Below, in pieces: positions 16,373 through 24,359 of a stretch of 64,000 nucleotides of DNA; position 1 is the stretch's first letter; every line of letters begins with the position of its first letter. A model generated the notes under the pieces. The model searched no databases. It worked only from the letters and a program-made list of their open reading frames with translations, and was not told the origin of the DNA. This DNA comes from Xanthomonas euroxanthea (GTDB lineage: Bacteria; Pseudomonadota; Gammaproteobacteria; Xanthomonadales; Xanthomonadaceae). The translations under genes were made by a program, and so were the position numbers. The stretch spans positions 1,331,385 to 1,395,384 of the forward strand of contig NZ_UIHB01000001.1 in the NCBI RefSeq assembly GCF_900476395.1, in the 5' to 3' direction.

Positions 16373-17020
16373 ATGATCCCGATGGATCTGTTCGATGCTC
16401 CCACCGCGCCGGTGCAGCTGCTGCACGATGCGCAAGGCGGCGTGCGCTATTGGCCGCAGCTGCTGGCGCCTGCCGTGGCGCAGCAGTGCTTTGCCGCGCT
16501 GCGCCAGGCGACCGACTGGCGCAGCCAGCGCCGCGAGATGTATGACCGTGTGGTGGAGGTGCCGCGCCTGCTGGCCTCGTATCGGCTGGATGCACCGCTG
16601 CCGCCCGGGCTGCCGCTGCAGGCGCTGCTCGCTGCGGTGCAGGCCGTGTTGCCTGCCCCGTACAACGCCGTGGGCCTGAATCTGTATCGCGACGGCCGCG
16701 ACAGCGTGGCCATGCATCACGACAAGCTGCAGACACTGCAGGCGCCGTATCCGATTGCATTGGTGTCGCTGGGCGCCACGCGGCGGATGCAGCTGCGCGC
16801 AAAGCACGGCAACACGCGTGCGATCGCTGTGGAACTGGCGCCGGGAAGCCTGCTGGCGATGAGCCATGCCTCGCAACTGAGCCACGAGCACGGCATTGCC
16901 AAGACCGCACGTGCGGTGGGTGAGCGCATCAGCGTGGTGTTTCGCGTGCGTCCGGCCGAGCGCATGGCCGCCGGCCAGCACGGGCCGCACTGGGAGCAGG
17001 TGCAACCGGAGCGTGGCTGA
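16373..17020 (+). CDS. AlkB-like 2-oxoglutarate/Fe(II) dioxygenase
   Basis: The 215-residue protein belongs to the AlkB family, which removes alkyl groups from damaged bases. The iron ligands are visible: His115 and Asp117 in AMHHDKL and the distal histidine in SHEHG near residue 174, followed by the 2-oxoglutarate arginine in ERISVVFRVR. The nucleotide-lid region reads RREMYDRVVEVPRLLASYRL and NAVGLNLYRDG. The size and motif spacing are closer to ALKBH2/3-type and plant-pathogen homologues than to E. coli AlkB. ATG 16373 (MIPMDLFD) is used; an ATG three codons later is also possible. The gene stands alone. No SOS or Ada box was recognised upstream. Confidence 0.88.
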   Translation: MIPMDLFDAPTAPVQLLHDAQGGVRYWPQLLAPAVAQQCFAALRQATDWRSQRREMYDRVVEVPRLLASYRLDAPLPPGLPLQALLAAVQAVLPAPYNAVGLNLYRDGRDSVAMHHDKLQTLQAPYPIALVSLGATRRMQLRAKHGNTRAIAVELAPGSLLAMSHASQLSHEHGIAKTARAVGERISVVFRVRPAERMAAGQHGPHWEQVQPERG

Positions 17021-17050
17021 GGAGGCGTGGTGCACGTCTGTCGGCGTGCT

Positions 17051-17086
17051 GCGGAGCAAGCGGAGTAAGCGGAGTAAGCGGAGTAA
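17051..17086 (+). repeat. 9-bp tandem repeat, 4 copies
   Basis: GCGGAGCAA is followed by three copies of GCGGAGTAA and then by degenerate CAG/CAA-rich units to about 17120. It begins 30 bp after the AlkB-like stop. The gap 17021-17425 (405 bp) holds only this low-complexity DNA; no gene or clear promoter was seen. Confidence 0.8.
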
Positions 17087-17425
17087 CCCGAGCAACAGCA
17101 GCAACAGGAGCAATCGGAGCGTTCGAGCGCTGCGTACCGGCAGCGGCTCCAGGGCCGTGTTCGCTTGGCGGCCAGCGCAGCGGCTGCGTCAGTTACGTTC
17201 TGCGCGCACGGTTGCGGCCGATCACGCCGATCGCCGCCGGTGAGCGTGCGATGCGCTGACACCTGCGTGATGCGTTGTGCCTGCGCGAACACCGCACTGG
17301 CGTACCCACCCGTGCTGCGCGCGCATGCGCGCTCTGTCGCGCCCGGCATGGCCCATTCGGGTGATTGCCATCGCCCTCACGGCTGGCCATGCTTGCATGT
17401 ACTCCCCCCTCAGCGTCGCCCCTCC

Positions 17426-19120
17426 ATGTCCCTGGCCGATACCCGCCACCATCAGATGTTTCCCGAGCTGGACTCGGGCCAATTGGCGATCACGCGGCGT
17501 TTTGCCAGCGGGCCGGCGCAGCGTTTCGCTGCCGGCGAGATCGTCTTCGACGTGGGCGATGCGCACGCGCCGGTGTGGGTGGTGCTGGAAGGCGCCATCG
17601 AAGTGGTCCGGCGCGACGGGCTGGGCAACGAAAAGCCGGTCACCTCGCACACGCCCGGGCAGTTCACCGGTGAGGTGAGTCAACTCGCCGGGCGCGCATC
17701 GCTGGCCGGTGGACGTGCCGGGCCGCAGGGCTGCCTGGCGCTGCCGTTCGACACCGCGCATCTGCGCGCGCTGATGATCAGCTCGGCCGAAGTGGGCGAG
17801 GTGGTGATGCGTGCGTTGATCCTGCGCCGGGTCGGCCTGATCGAAGGCGATGCCTCCGGCTCGGTGCTGATCGGCGAGCCGGACGATCCGCACCTGACCC
17901 GGTTGCAGGGCTTTCTGACCCGCAACGGTTACCCGAACACGGTGATCGATGCCTCCGACGAGGAAGGCCGCGCGTTGGTGCAGCGCTTCGGCATCCAGGA
18001 GCAGGAGTTGCCGGTGATGGTGTGCCCCAGCGGGCGGGTGCTGCGCCAGCCCAGCGATGCCGAAGCAGCGCATTGCCTGGGCATGACCCCGGATATCGAC
18101 CCGGACAAGCGCTACGACGTGGCGATTGTCGGTGCCGGCCCGGCTGGCCTGGCGACGGCGGTGTACGCCGCGTCCGAAGGCCTGTCGGTGCTGGTGCTGG
18201 ACCAGCGCGCCATCGGCGGGCAGGCCGGCGCCTCGGCACGGATCGAGAACTACCTGGGCTTTCCGACCGGCATTTCCGGCCAGGCGCTGGCCGGGCGCGC
18301 CTACAACCAGGCGTTGAAATTCGGCGCCGAGCTGGCGATTCCGATCGAGGCCGGCACACTGGAATGCGGGCGCGACGACGGCGCGCTGAAGCTGGATCTG
18401 GCCGACGGCAAGCAGCTGCTGGCCAGCACCGTGGTGATCGCCTCGGGGGCGCGTTACCGGCGTCCGGAGATCGACGGGCTGGAGCGTTTCGAAGGCCATG
18501 GCGTGTCGTACTGGGCCTCGCCGGTGGAAGCGCGGCTGTGCGAGGGCGGGGTGGTGGCGCTGGTGGGCGGCGGCAATTCCGCCGGCCAGGCGGTGGCGTT
18601 CCTGGCGCCGCGGGTGAAGGAACTGCACCTGATCATTCGCGGCGAAGGGCTGGAATCGTCGATGTCGCAATATCTGATCGACCGCATCGCCGTGCTGCCG
18701 AACGTGCAGCTGCATGCCGGCACCGAGGTGTCCGCGCTGGAGGGCGATCCGGAGCGCGGCCTGCAGGCGGCGGTGTTGCGCACGCGCGCCGATGGACAGA
18801 CCACGCGGGTGGAGTTGCGGCATCTGTTCCTGTTCGTCGGCGCCGACCCCAACACCGGTTGGCTGCAGCAATGCGTCGAGATGGACAAGCGCGGTTTCGT
18901 CGTCACCGGCAACGCGCGTGGGGATGGCGTGCCGGCCTGCCTGCCGCTGGAAACCAACCGCCCCGGCGTGTTCGCCATCGGCGATGTGCGGGCCGGCTCG
19001 GTCAAGCGGGTGGCCGCGGCGGTGGGCGAGGGCGCGGCGGTGGTTGCGCAGATCCATCAATACCTGGCACATCAGGCCAACCCGGTGCCGGCTTCCGAGC
19101 TGGCCAGCGCTGGGGAATAG
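17426..19120 (+). CDS. cNMP-binding domain / thioredoxin-like / thioredoxin-reductase-like FAD oxidoreductase fusion
   Basis: The 564-residue protein starts MSLADTRHHQMFPELDSGQL at 17426; the frame continues upstream but without protein character. Residues about 20-130 form a cyclic-nucleotide-binding-like beta-roll (FAAGEIVFDVGD, VLEGAIEVVRRDG, PGQFTGEVSQLAGR). Residues about 150-225 resemble a glutaredoxin/thioredoxin fold (FLTRNGYPNTVIDASDEEG, ELPVMVCPSGRVL) with no CxxC. From residue 230 comes a TrxR-type flavoprotein: YDVAIVGAGPAGLATA, GGQAGASARIENYLGFP, VALVGGGNSAGQAVAFL and TNRPGVFAIGDVRAGSVKR. The redox CxxC expected after GHGVSY is replaced by WASP. It is therefore an FAD/NAD(P)H module that cannot be a classical thioredoxin reductase. 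A sensor-coupled oxidoreductase is inferred. Confidence 0.88.
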   Translation: MSLADTRHHQMFPELDSGQLAITRRFASGPAQRFAAGEIVFDVGDAHAPVWVVLEGAIEVVRRDGLGNEKPVTSHTPGQFTGEVSQLAGRASLAGGRAGPQGCLALPFDTAHLRALMISSAEVGEVVMRALILRRVGLIEGDASGSVLIGEPDDPHLTRLQGFLTRNGYPNTVIDASDEEGRALVQRFGIQEQELPVMVCPSGRVLRQPSDAEAAHCLGMTPDIDPDKRYDVAIVGAGPAGLATAVYAASEGLSVLVLDQRAIGGQAGASARIENYLGFPTGISGQALAGRAYNQALKFGAELAIPIEAGTLECGRDDGALKLDLADGKQLLASTVVIASGARYRRPEIDGLERFEGHGVSYWASPVEARLCEGGVVALVGGGNSAGQAVAFLAPRVKELHLIIRGEGLESSMSQYLIDRIAVLPNVQLHAGTEVSALEGDPERGLQAAVLRTRADGQTTRVELRHLFLFVGADPNTGWLQQCVEMDKRGFVVTGNARGDGVPACLPLETNRPGVFAIGDVRAGSVKRVAAAVGEGAAVVAQIHQYLAHQANPVPASELASAGE

Positions 19121-19156
19121 GGAATCGGGAATCGGGATTGGGGAATCGGGAATCGG
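19112..19156 (+). repeat. GGGAATCG-type tandem repeat over a stop codon
   Basis: About six units of GGGAAT(C/A)G/GGGATTG begin exactly at the end of the preceding gene, and the gene's TAG stop is formed inside the first unit. A change in unit number or sequence could extend the reading frame. Confidence 0.75.
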
Positions 19157-19327
19157 AAGAGCGAGTGCTTGTGGCGGCTCGATTCCTCCATTCCCAGGCC
19201 ATCAGGCTGTTACCACTCGGTATGCGCGATCTGAGGTCGCTGGCCCGACACATCGTCACACCGCGTGCGCCGGCAGCTGCCGGGGCCGTAGCGGAGCTAC
19301 ACGCTGGCGTGGTGGCGCGCCTGATGC

Positions 19328-20074
19328 CTATTCCGGCCAATGCACCTGCGGCAGTTCGCCGATCTGCGGGCGGGCGAACAGGTAGCCTTGCTGCAGGTGG
19401 ATGCCCATGTCGCGCAGGGCGCGGCATTCGTCCGGGTGTTCGATGCCTTCGGCGATGACGGCGATCCCGAGTTCTTCGCACATGCGGGTGGTGTGGCGGA
19501 CGATGGCCTGGCGGCTGCGGTCGGCGTCGATGCCGCGCACCAGGGCGATGTCCAGCTTGAGCAGGTCCGGCTGGAAGTCGGCCAGCAGGCCGAGGCCGGA
19601 ATAGCCGGCGCCGAAGTCGTCGATGGCGGTCTTCAGGCCGCGTGCCTGATACGTGCGCATGATGTCGAGCAGATGCGCCGGTTCGGCCAGGTGTTCCTGT
19701 TCGCTGACCTCGAAGATGATGGCGTCCAGCGGCCAGCCGTACTGCGCGGTGGCCGAGAGCGTGGCGCGCAGGCAGTGTTCGGGGTTGTAAACCGCATTGG
19801 GCATGAAGTTGATCGACAGCAAGGCCGGCAGCGGGATCTGCGCGGCGCATTCGATCGCCTTGATGCGGCACGCCTGGTCGAAGGCGTAGCGGTTGCGCTC
19901 ATCCACGGCGGCCAGGATGCTGCCGGCCGATTCGCCATTGACCCCGCGCACCAGCGCTTCGCCGGCGTAGATGCTGCGGGTGGACACGTCCACGATCGGC
20001 TGGAACGCCATGGTGATGGCGGTGGGAAAGTCCTGGCCGTCGCGGCAGGCGTTGCAAACGGGAAGCGTGGGCAT
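19328..20074 (-). CDS. EAL-domain cyclic-di-GMP phosphodiesterase
   Basis: The 248-residue protein consists almost wholly of an EAL domain, so it acts in the cytoplasm without an obvious sensor. A short N-terminal segment with two cysteines (VCNACRDG) comes before it. The catalytic signature is at residues 39-41 (GEALVRG). Other metal and substrate positions are present: SINFMPN, FEVSEQEHL, IDDFGAGYSGLG, LLKLDIALVRG, VIAEGIEHP and QGYLFARPQ. These indicate an active phosphodiesterase, although the glutamate block reads FEVSEQE where many active enzymes have a Glu-Thr/Asn pattern. The CxxC-like start could bind a metal or sense redox state; that is speculation. The gene is divergent from the HD hydrolase 148 bp away. 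Confidence 0.9.
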   Translation of the reverse strand: MPTLPVCNACRDGQDFPTAITMAFQPIVDVSTRSIYAGEALVRGVNGESAGSILAAVDERNRYAFDQACRIKAIECAAQIPLPALLSINFMPNAVYNPEHCLRATLSATAQYGWPLDAIIFEVSEQEHLAEPAHLLDIMRTYQARGLKTAIDDFGAGYSGLGLLADFQPDLLKLDIALVRGIDADRSRQAIVRHTTRMCEELGIAVIAEGIEHPDECRALRDMGIHLQQGYLFARPQIGELPQVHWPE

Positions 20075-20222
20075 GGCTGGGCAATCGTGCGGCGTGGGGT
20101 GAGCCTAGCGGTATCGGCCGCAACGCCGCGTCATTGAGTCTGCACATGCACCCTCGCGCCATCCTCACCCGGCGCGTCACCGCGCTCGGCGATAATGCCT
20201 CCTCGCTCGCATCGGACGCCCC

Positions 20223-20861
20223 ATGACCGCTCTCACCGAACGTTACGCCCTGGCCGTGGATTACGCGCGCATCGCCCATGCCGGGCAGGTCCGCAAGGGC
20301 ACGCAGATTCCGTATCTGAGCCACTTGCTGGGGGTGTCCACGCTGGTGCTGGAATGCGGCGGCGACGAAGAACAGGCCATTGCCGGGCTGCTGCACGATG
20401 TGGTGGAAGATTGCGGCGGCGGCCATGAGGCCTCGATCCGCGCGCAGTTCGGCGATGCGGTGGCCGACATCGTGATGGCATGTACCGATGCCACCGCCGA
20501 AGACAAGGCCGAGGTGGACAACACCGACAGCGCGCGCAAACGCGACTGGCGCGAGCGCAAGCTGGCCTACCTGGAGCACCTGCGCAACACGCCCGAGCGC
20601 GCCTTGCTGGTGTCCGGCTGCGACAAGCTCTATAACGCGCGCACCATCGTGCAGGACCTGGAAAACCCGGACGTGGGCCAGGACATCTTCAACGTCTTCA
20701 CCGCAGGGCGCGCCGGCACGTTGTGGTACTACGGCGAGCTTGAGGAGATCTTCCGCACACGTGGCGCGGCGACTGCACGGCTGTTCAGTGGCGTGGTGGC
20801 GCGCATGCAGGCGCTGGCGGAGACCGGCGAGCAGCCGGTGCCGGCGCATGCGCTGGGGTGA
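20223..20861 (+). CDS. HD-domain phosphohydrolase, SpoT/small-alarmone-hydrolase-like
   Basis: The 212-residue protein begins MTALTERYALAVDYARIAHA. It shows the HD-domain arrangement of the RelA/SpoT hydrolase family: AHAGQVRKGTQIPYLSHLLG, then GLLHDVVEDCGGGHE with the His-Asp pair and following Glu-Asp, and later VSGCDKLYNARTIVQDL with the conserved Asp/Asn. There is no synthetase domain. Such free-standing HD proteins hydrolyse (p)ppGpp or related nucleotides with a metal cofactor, so a small alarmone hydrolase is a reasonable proposal; another nucleotide substrate is possible. It stands opposite a c-di-GMP phosphodiesterase gene, placing two putative second-messenger hydrolases side by side. 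Confidence 0.8.
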   Translation: MTALTERYALAVDYARIAHAGQVRKGTQIPYLSHLLGVSTLVLECGGDEEQAIAGLLHDVVEDCGGGHEASIRAQFGDAVADIVMACTDATAEDKAEVDNTDSARKRDWRERKLAYLEHLRNTPERALLVSGCDKLYNARTIVQDLENPDVGQDIFNVFTAGRAGTLWYYGELEEIFRTRGAATARLFSGVVARMQALAETGEQPVPAHALG

Positions 20862-20900
20862 TTGCGTTGTAGAGCGGCTGGTTTGTGAGTTGGCTGCAGG

Positions 20901-21006
20901 GCCCTCGCCCGCCCACCCTCGCAGGACACGCCGCAAGTACGTCCATGTAGGCTCTTACGCGGCATCCATGCCGCGTAAGGTCCCGCGACGGTGGGCGGAC
21001 AAGGGC
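20901..21006 (+). repeat. 106-bp nested palindromic (MITE-like) element, left copy
   Basis: The element starts GCCCTCGCCCGCCCACC and ends GGTGGGCGGACAAGGGC, giving imperfect terminal inverted repeats of about 27 bp. Its centre is a perfect 12-bp palindrome arm pair, CTTACGCGGCAT and ATGCCGCGTAAG, separated by two bases. No ORF is inside. The matching copy is at 24039-24144 in opposite orientation. The remaining part of 20862-21300 has no supported gene. Confidence 0.9.
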
Positions 21007-21300
21007 CAGTTGAGTTGGCCGGCGCGCATGGTTTTCAACAAAGCAGCCGGCAACTGTCTTGTGCGGTGTCCTTGCCGATTGCGGGACCGTGTGGTGGCAT
21101 GGATGCCGCCATCTAGCCCCCACGAACGGGTTTACGGCATAGCCAGCGAGCGGTGAGGGCACCGCGCCTTCGACCGATGCATTCCAGGGCGAGCAGCAAG
21201 TTGCTTGAGTGGAGCGCCGCAGGACTCGCCGTCAACACTGACACCGGCTGTATGCGGCACGCGGTAGGCTGGCGCATTGTCGAATGTCGGTGTGTCACTC

Positions 21301-23847
21301 ATGTCCAGCGCAGCGTCGTCTTCCTCCGGCCTGGTGCGCGTGCGCGGTGCGCGCGAGCACAACCTCAAGAACGTGGACGTGGACATCCCGCGTGATGCGC
21401 TAGTGGTGTTCACCGGGGTGTCCGGCTCGGGCAAGTCGTCGCTGGCGTTCGGTACCGTGTTTGCCGAAGCGCAGCGGCGTTACCTGGATTCGATCTCGCC
21501 GTATGCGCGACGCCTGATCGACCAGGTCGGCGTGCCGGAAGTGGATTCCATCGAAGGCCTGCCGCCGGCGGTGGCCTTGCAGCAGGCGCGCGGCGCGCCG
21601 AGTGCGCGCTCGTCGGTGGGCAGCGTCACCACCATCTCCAACTCCCTGCGCATGCTGTATTCGCGTGCGGGCAGCTACCCGCCGGGGCAGGACATCATCT
21701 ACGCCGACGGCTTTTCGCCCAATACCCCGGCCGGTGCCTGCCCCACCTGCCATGGCCTGGGGCGCATCTACGATGCGACCGAGGCGACCATGGTGCTGGA
21801 TCCCACGCTGAGCATCCGCGATCGCGCGGTTGCCGCCTGGCCCGGTGCCTGGCATGGCCAGAACCAGCGCGACATCCTCACCACGCTGGGCCACGACGTC
21901 GATCTGCCGTGGCACAAGCTGCCGAAGAAGACCCGCGACTGGATCCTCTACACCGACGAGCAACCGGTGGTGCCGGTGTACGCCGGCTACAGCCTGGACG
22001 AAGCCAGGCGCGCGCTGCGCCGCAAGGAAGAGCCCAGCTACATGGGCACCTTCACCAGTGCGCGGCGCTATGTGCTGCACACCTTTGCCACCACGCAGAG
22101 CGCGCAGATGAAAAAGCGCGTGGCGCAGTACCTGATCAGCACGCAGTGCCCGCAGTGCGACGGCAAGCGGCTGCGGCGCGAGGCGCTGTCGGTGACCTTC
22201 GCCGGCCTGGATATCGGCGAGCTGTCGCGGCGGCCGCTGGACGAGGTGGCCGATCTGCTGCGCCCGGCTGCGGAAGGTGCCGGTGGCAAGCGCAACGACA
22301 GGCGCAAGCAGGCCGACACGCATCCCGAGCAGGCGATTGCCGCGCAACGCATCGCCGCCGACCTGCGCGCGCGGATCGAGGTGGTGCAGGCGCTGGGCCT
22401 GGGTTATCTCAGCCTGGAGCGCAGCACGCCGACGCTGTCGCCGGGCGAGCTGCAACGGCTGCGGCTGGCCACGCAGATCCGTTCGCAGTTGTTCGGCGTG
22501 GTGTATGTGATGGACGAGCCATCGGCGGGCCTGCATCCGGCCGATGCGCAGGCCTTGCTGGGCGCGCTGGATCAGCTCAAGGCCGCCGGCAATTCGGTAT
22601 TCGTGGTCGAACACGAGGTGGATGTGATCCGCCACGCCGACTGGATCGTCGACGTTGGCCCGGCTGCCGGCGTGCACGGCGGGCAGGTGCTGTACAGCGG
22701 CCCGCCCGCGGGACTGGAGCAGGTGGAGGCCTCGTCCACGCGGCGTTACCTGTTCGGCACCCCGCCGCAGGTGCACAGCCATGCGCGGGCGGCCACCGGT
22801 TGGCTGCAGCTGCGCGGCATCACCCGCAACAATGTGCGCGAACTGGATGTGGACCTGCCGCTGGGTGTGTTCACCACCGTGACCGGTGTGTCCGGCTCGG
22901 GCAAGTCGTCGCTGGTGAGCCAGGCATTGGTGGAATTGCTGGCCGCCCATCTCGGACAAACCCAGGCGGAGGAAGACGAAGCGCTGGACCCGCTGGAGCG
23001 CGGCACGCAGGTGCCGCTGGGTGGTGCGATCGTCGGCGGACTCGACCAGGTGCGCCGCCTGGTGCGGGTGGACCAGAAACCGATCGGCCGCACGCCACGC
23101 TCCAATCTGGCCACCTACACCGGCCTGTTCGATCCGGTGCGCAAGTTGTTCGCCGCCACACCGGCCGCGCGCCGCCGCCGTTACGACCCGGGGCAATTTT
23201 CGTTCAACGTCGCCAAGGGCCGCTGCGCCACCTGCGAGGGCGAGGGCTCGGTGCATGTGGAATTGCTGTTCATGCCCAGCGTGTACGCGCCATGCCCCAG
23301 CTGCCACGGCGCGCGCTACAACGCCAAGACCCTGGAGATCGCGCTGCGGGGTCACAACATCGCGCAGGTGTTGGCGATGACCGTGGACCAGGCCGCCAGC
23401 TTCTTTGCCGACGACGCTAGCGTGCTGCGCCCGTTGCAGGTGTTGCGCGAAGTGGGGCTGGGCTATCTGCGGCTCGGCCAGCCGGCCACCGAGCTGTCCG
23501 GCGGCGAGGCGCAGCGCATCAAGCTGGCCACCGAGCTGCAACGCGCGCAGCGGCGCGACACCGTGTACGTGCTGGACGAGCCGACCACCGGCCTGCATCC
23601 GGCCGATGTGGATACCTTGATGCGTCAGCTGCAAGGCCTGGTGGAAGCCGGCAATACGGTCATCGTGGTCGAACACGACATGCGCGTGGCCGCCAGCAGC
23701 GATTGGGTGCTGGACATGGGGCCGGGCGCGGGCGGTGCGGGTGGCGCCGTCGTGGTGGCCGGTGCGCCGGAGGCTGTCGCGCGGCAGCGTGGCAGCCGCA
23801 CCGCGCCGTTCCTGGCAGAGGTGTTGCGCGGAAATACGATCGGCTAA
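21301..23847 (+). CDS. UvrA-like excinuclease ATPase, class II (UvrA2-type)
   Basis: The 848-residue protein starts [20 protein letters not shown] at ATG 21301; TTG 21277 and GTG 21292 are in-frame alternatives and no start has a clear ribosome site. Two ABC ATPase halves are seen: Walker [17 protein letters not shown] near residue 40 and [15 protein letters not shown] near 530. The second signature is the normal [12 protein letters not shown], the first is the altered [12 protein letters not shown]. Zinc-finger cysteines are in [27 protein letters not shown] and CPSCHGARY. It is about 100 residues shorter than canonical UvrA, consistent with class II proteins that lack the UvrB-binding region. 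A role in damage or drug-adduct tolerance is likely. It lies between two inverted copies of a palindromic element. Confidence 0.88.
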   Translation: MSSAASSSSGLVRVRGAREHNLKNVDVDIPRDALVVFTGVSGSGKSSLAFGTVFAEAQRRYLDSISPYARRLIDQVGVPEVDSIEGLPPAVALQQARGAPSARSSVGSVTTISNSLRMLYSRAGSYPPGQDIIYADGFSPNTPAGACPTCHGLGRIYDATEATMVLDPTLSIRDRAVAAWPGAWHGQNQRDILTTLGHDVDLPWHKLPKKTRDWILYTDEQPVVPVYAGYSLDEARRALRRKEEPSYMGTFTSARRYVLHTFATTQSAQMKKRVAQYLISTQCPQCDGKRLRREALSVTFAGLDIGELSRRPLDEVADLLRPAAEGAGGKRNDRRKQADTHPEQAIAAQRIAADLRARIEVVQALGLGYLSLERSTPTLSPGELQRLRLATQIRSQLFGVVYVMDEPSAGLHPADAQALLGALDQLKAAGNSVFVVEHEVDVIRHADWIVDVGPAAGVHGGQVLYSGPPAGLEQVEASSTRRYLFGTPPQVHSHARAATGWLQLRGITRNNVRELDVDLPLGVFTTVTGVSGSGKSSLVSQALVELLAAHLGQTQAEEDEALDPLERGTQVPLGGAIVGGLDQVRRLVRVDQKPIGRTPRSNLATYTGLFDPVRKLFAATPAARRRRYDPGQFSFNVAKGRCATCEGEGSVHVELLFMPSVYAPCPSCHGARYNAKTLEIALRGHNIAQVLAMTVDQAASFFADDASVLRPLQVLREVGLGYLRLGQPATELSGGEAQRIKLATELQRAQRRDTVYVLDEPTTGLHPADVDTLMRQLQGLVEAGNTVIVVEHDMRVAASSDWVLDMGPGAGGAGGAVVVAGAPEAVARQRGSRTAPFLAEVLRGNTIG

Positions 23848-24038
23848 CAAAGCTTTCGAAGGTTGTAGCGATGGCGTCAGCATGTTGGCTAGACGTGCCT
23901 TCGATGACGAGTGAATCGATGTCGGCATGGCAGCGAGTTGCTCGCGTCGAAGAACGCCGATCAGATCGCACTGCGTCTCATCACATCGCAGGGCACGGCA
24001 TCACTGCTCCTGACCATGCACACCAACCATCCCGACGG

Positions 24039-24144
24039 GTCCTTGCCCACCCACCGTCGCGGGACCTTACGCGGCATGGATGCCGCGTAAGAGCCTACAA
24101 GGACGTACTTGCGGCGTGTCCTGCGATGGTGGGCGGGCAAGGAC
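24039..24144 (-). repeat. 106-bp nested palindromic (MITE-like) element, right copy
   Basis: On the minus strand this copy is almost identical to 20901-21006, including the central 12-bp arms and the ACGCCGCAAGTACGTCC segment. The two copies therefore form a large inverted repeat around the UvrA2-like gene, 3.2 kb from outer edge to outer edge. The rest of 23848-24359 (512 bp) shows no supported gene. Confidence 0.9.
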
Positions 24145-24359
24145 CCCGCAGCAAACCCGCAGATCGTCCGCTGTAAACCCGGGCACACGCACCGTCCAAT
24201 CTCTCAAGACCCAGTCCCCCTCTCAAGGCGACCGAGAGCATGAGCGTCAGCGCAATGGGGATGTGTTCCCGAGCCAACCTGGGCACGATGCCCTCTGCGT
24301 GAGCGAGACACGCCCCGTATCCATCCCCTGAGCTGAGCCATTTCGATTGCCGCTGGCGC

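Noticed and set aside
21400-23928. 842-residue minus-strand ORF opposite the UvrA2-like gene
   Set aside because: Antisense shadow rich in His, Arg and Gln, without domains.
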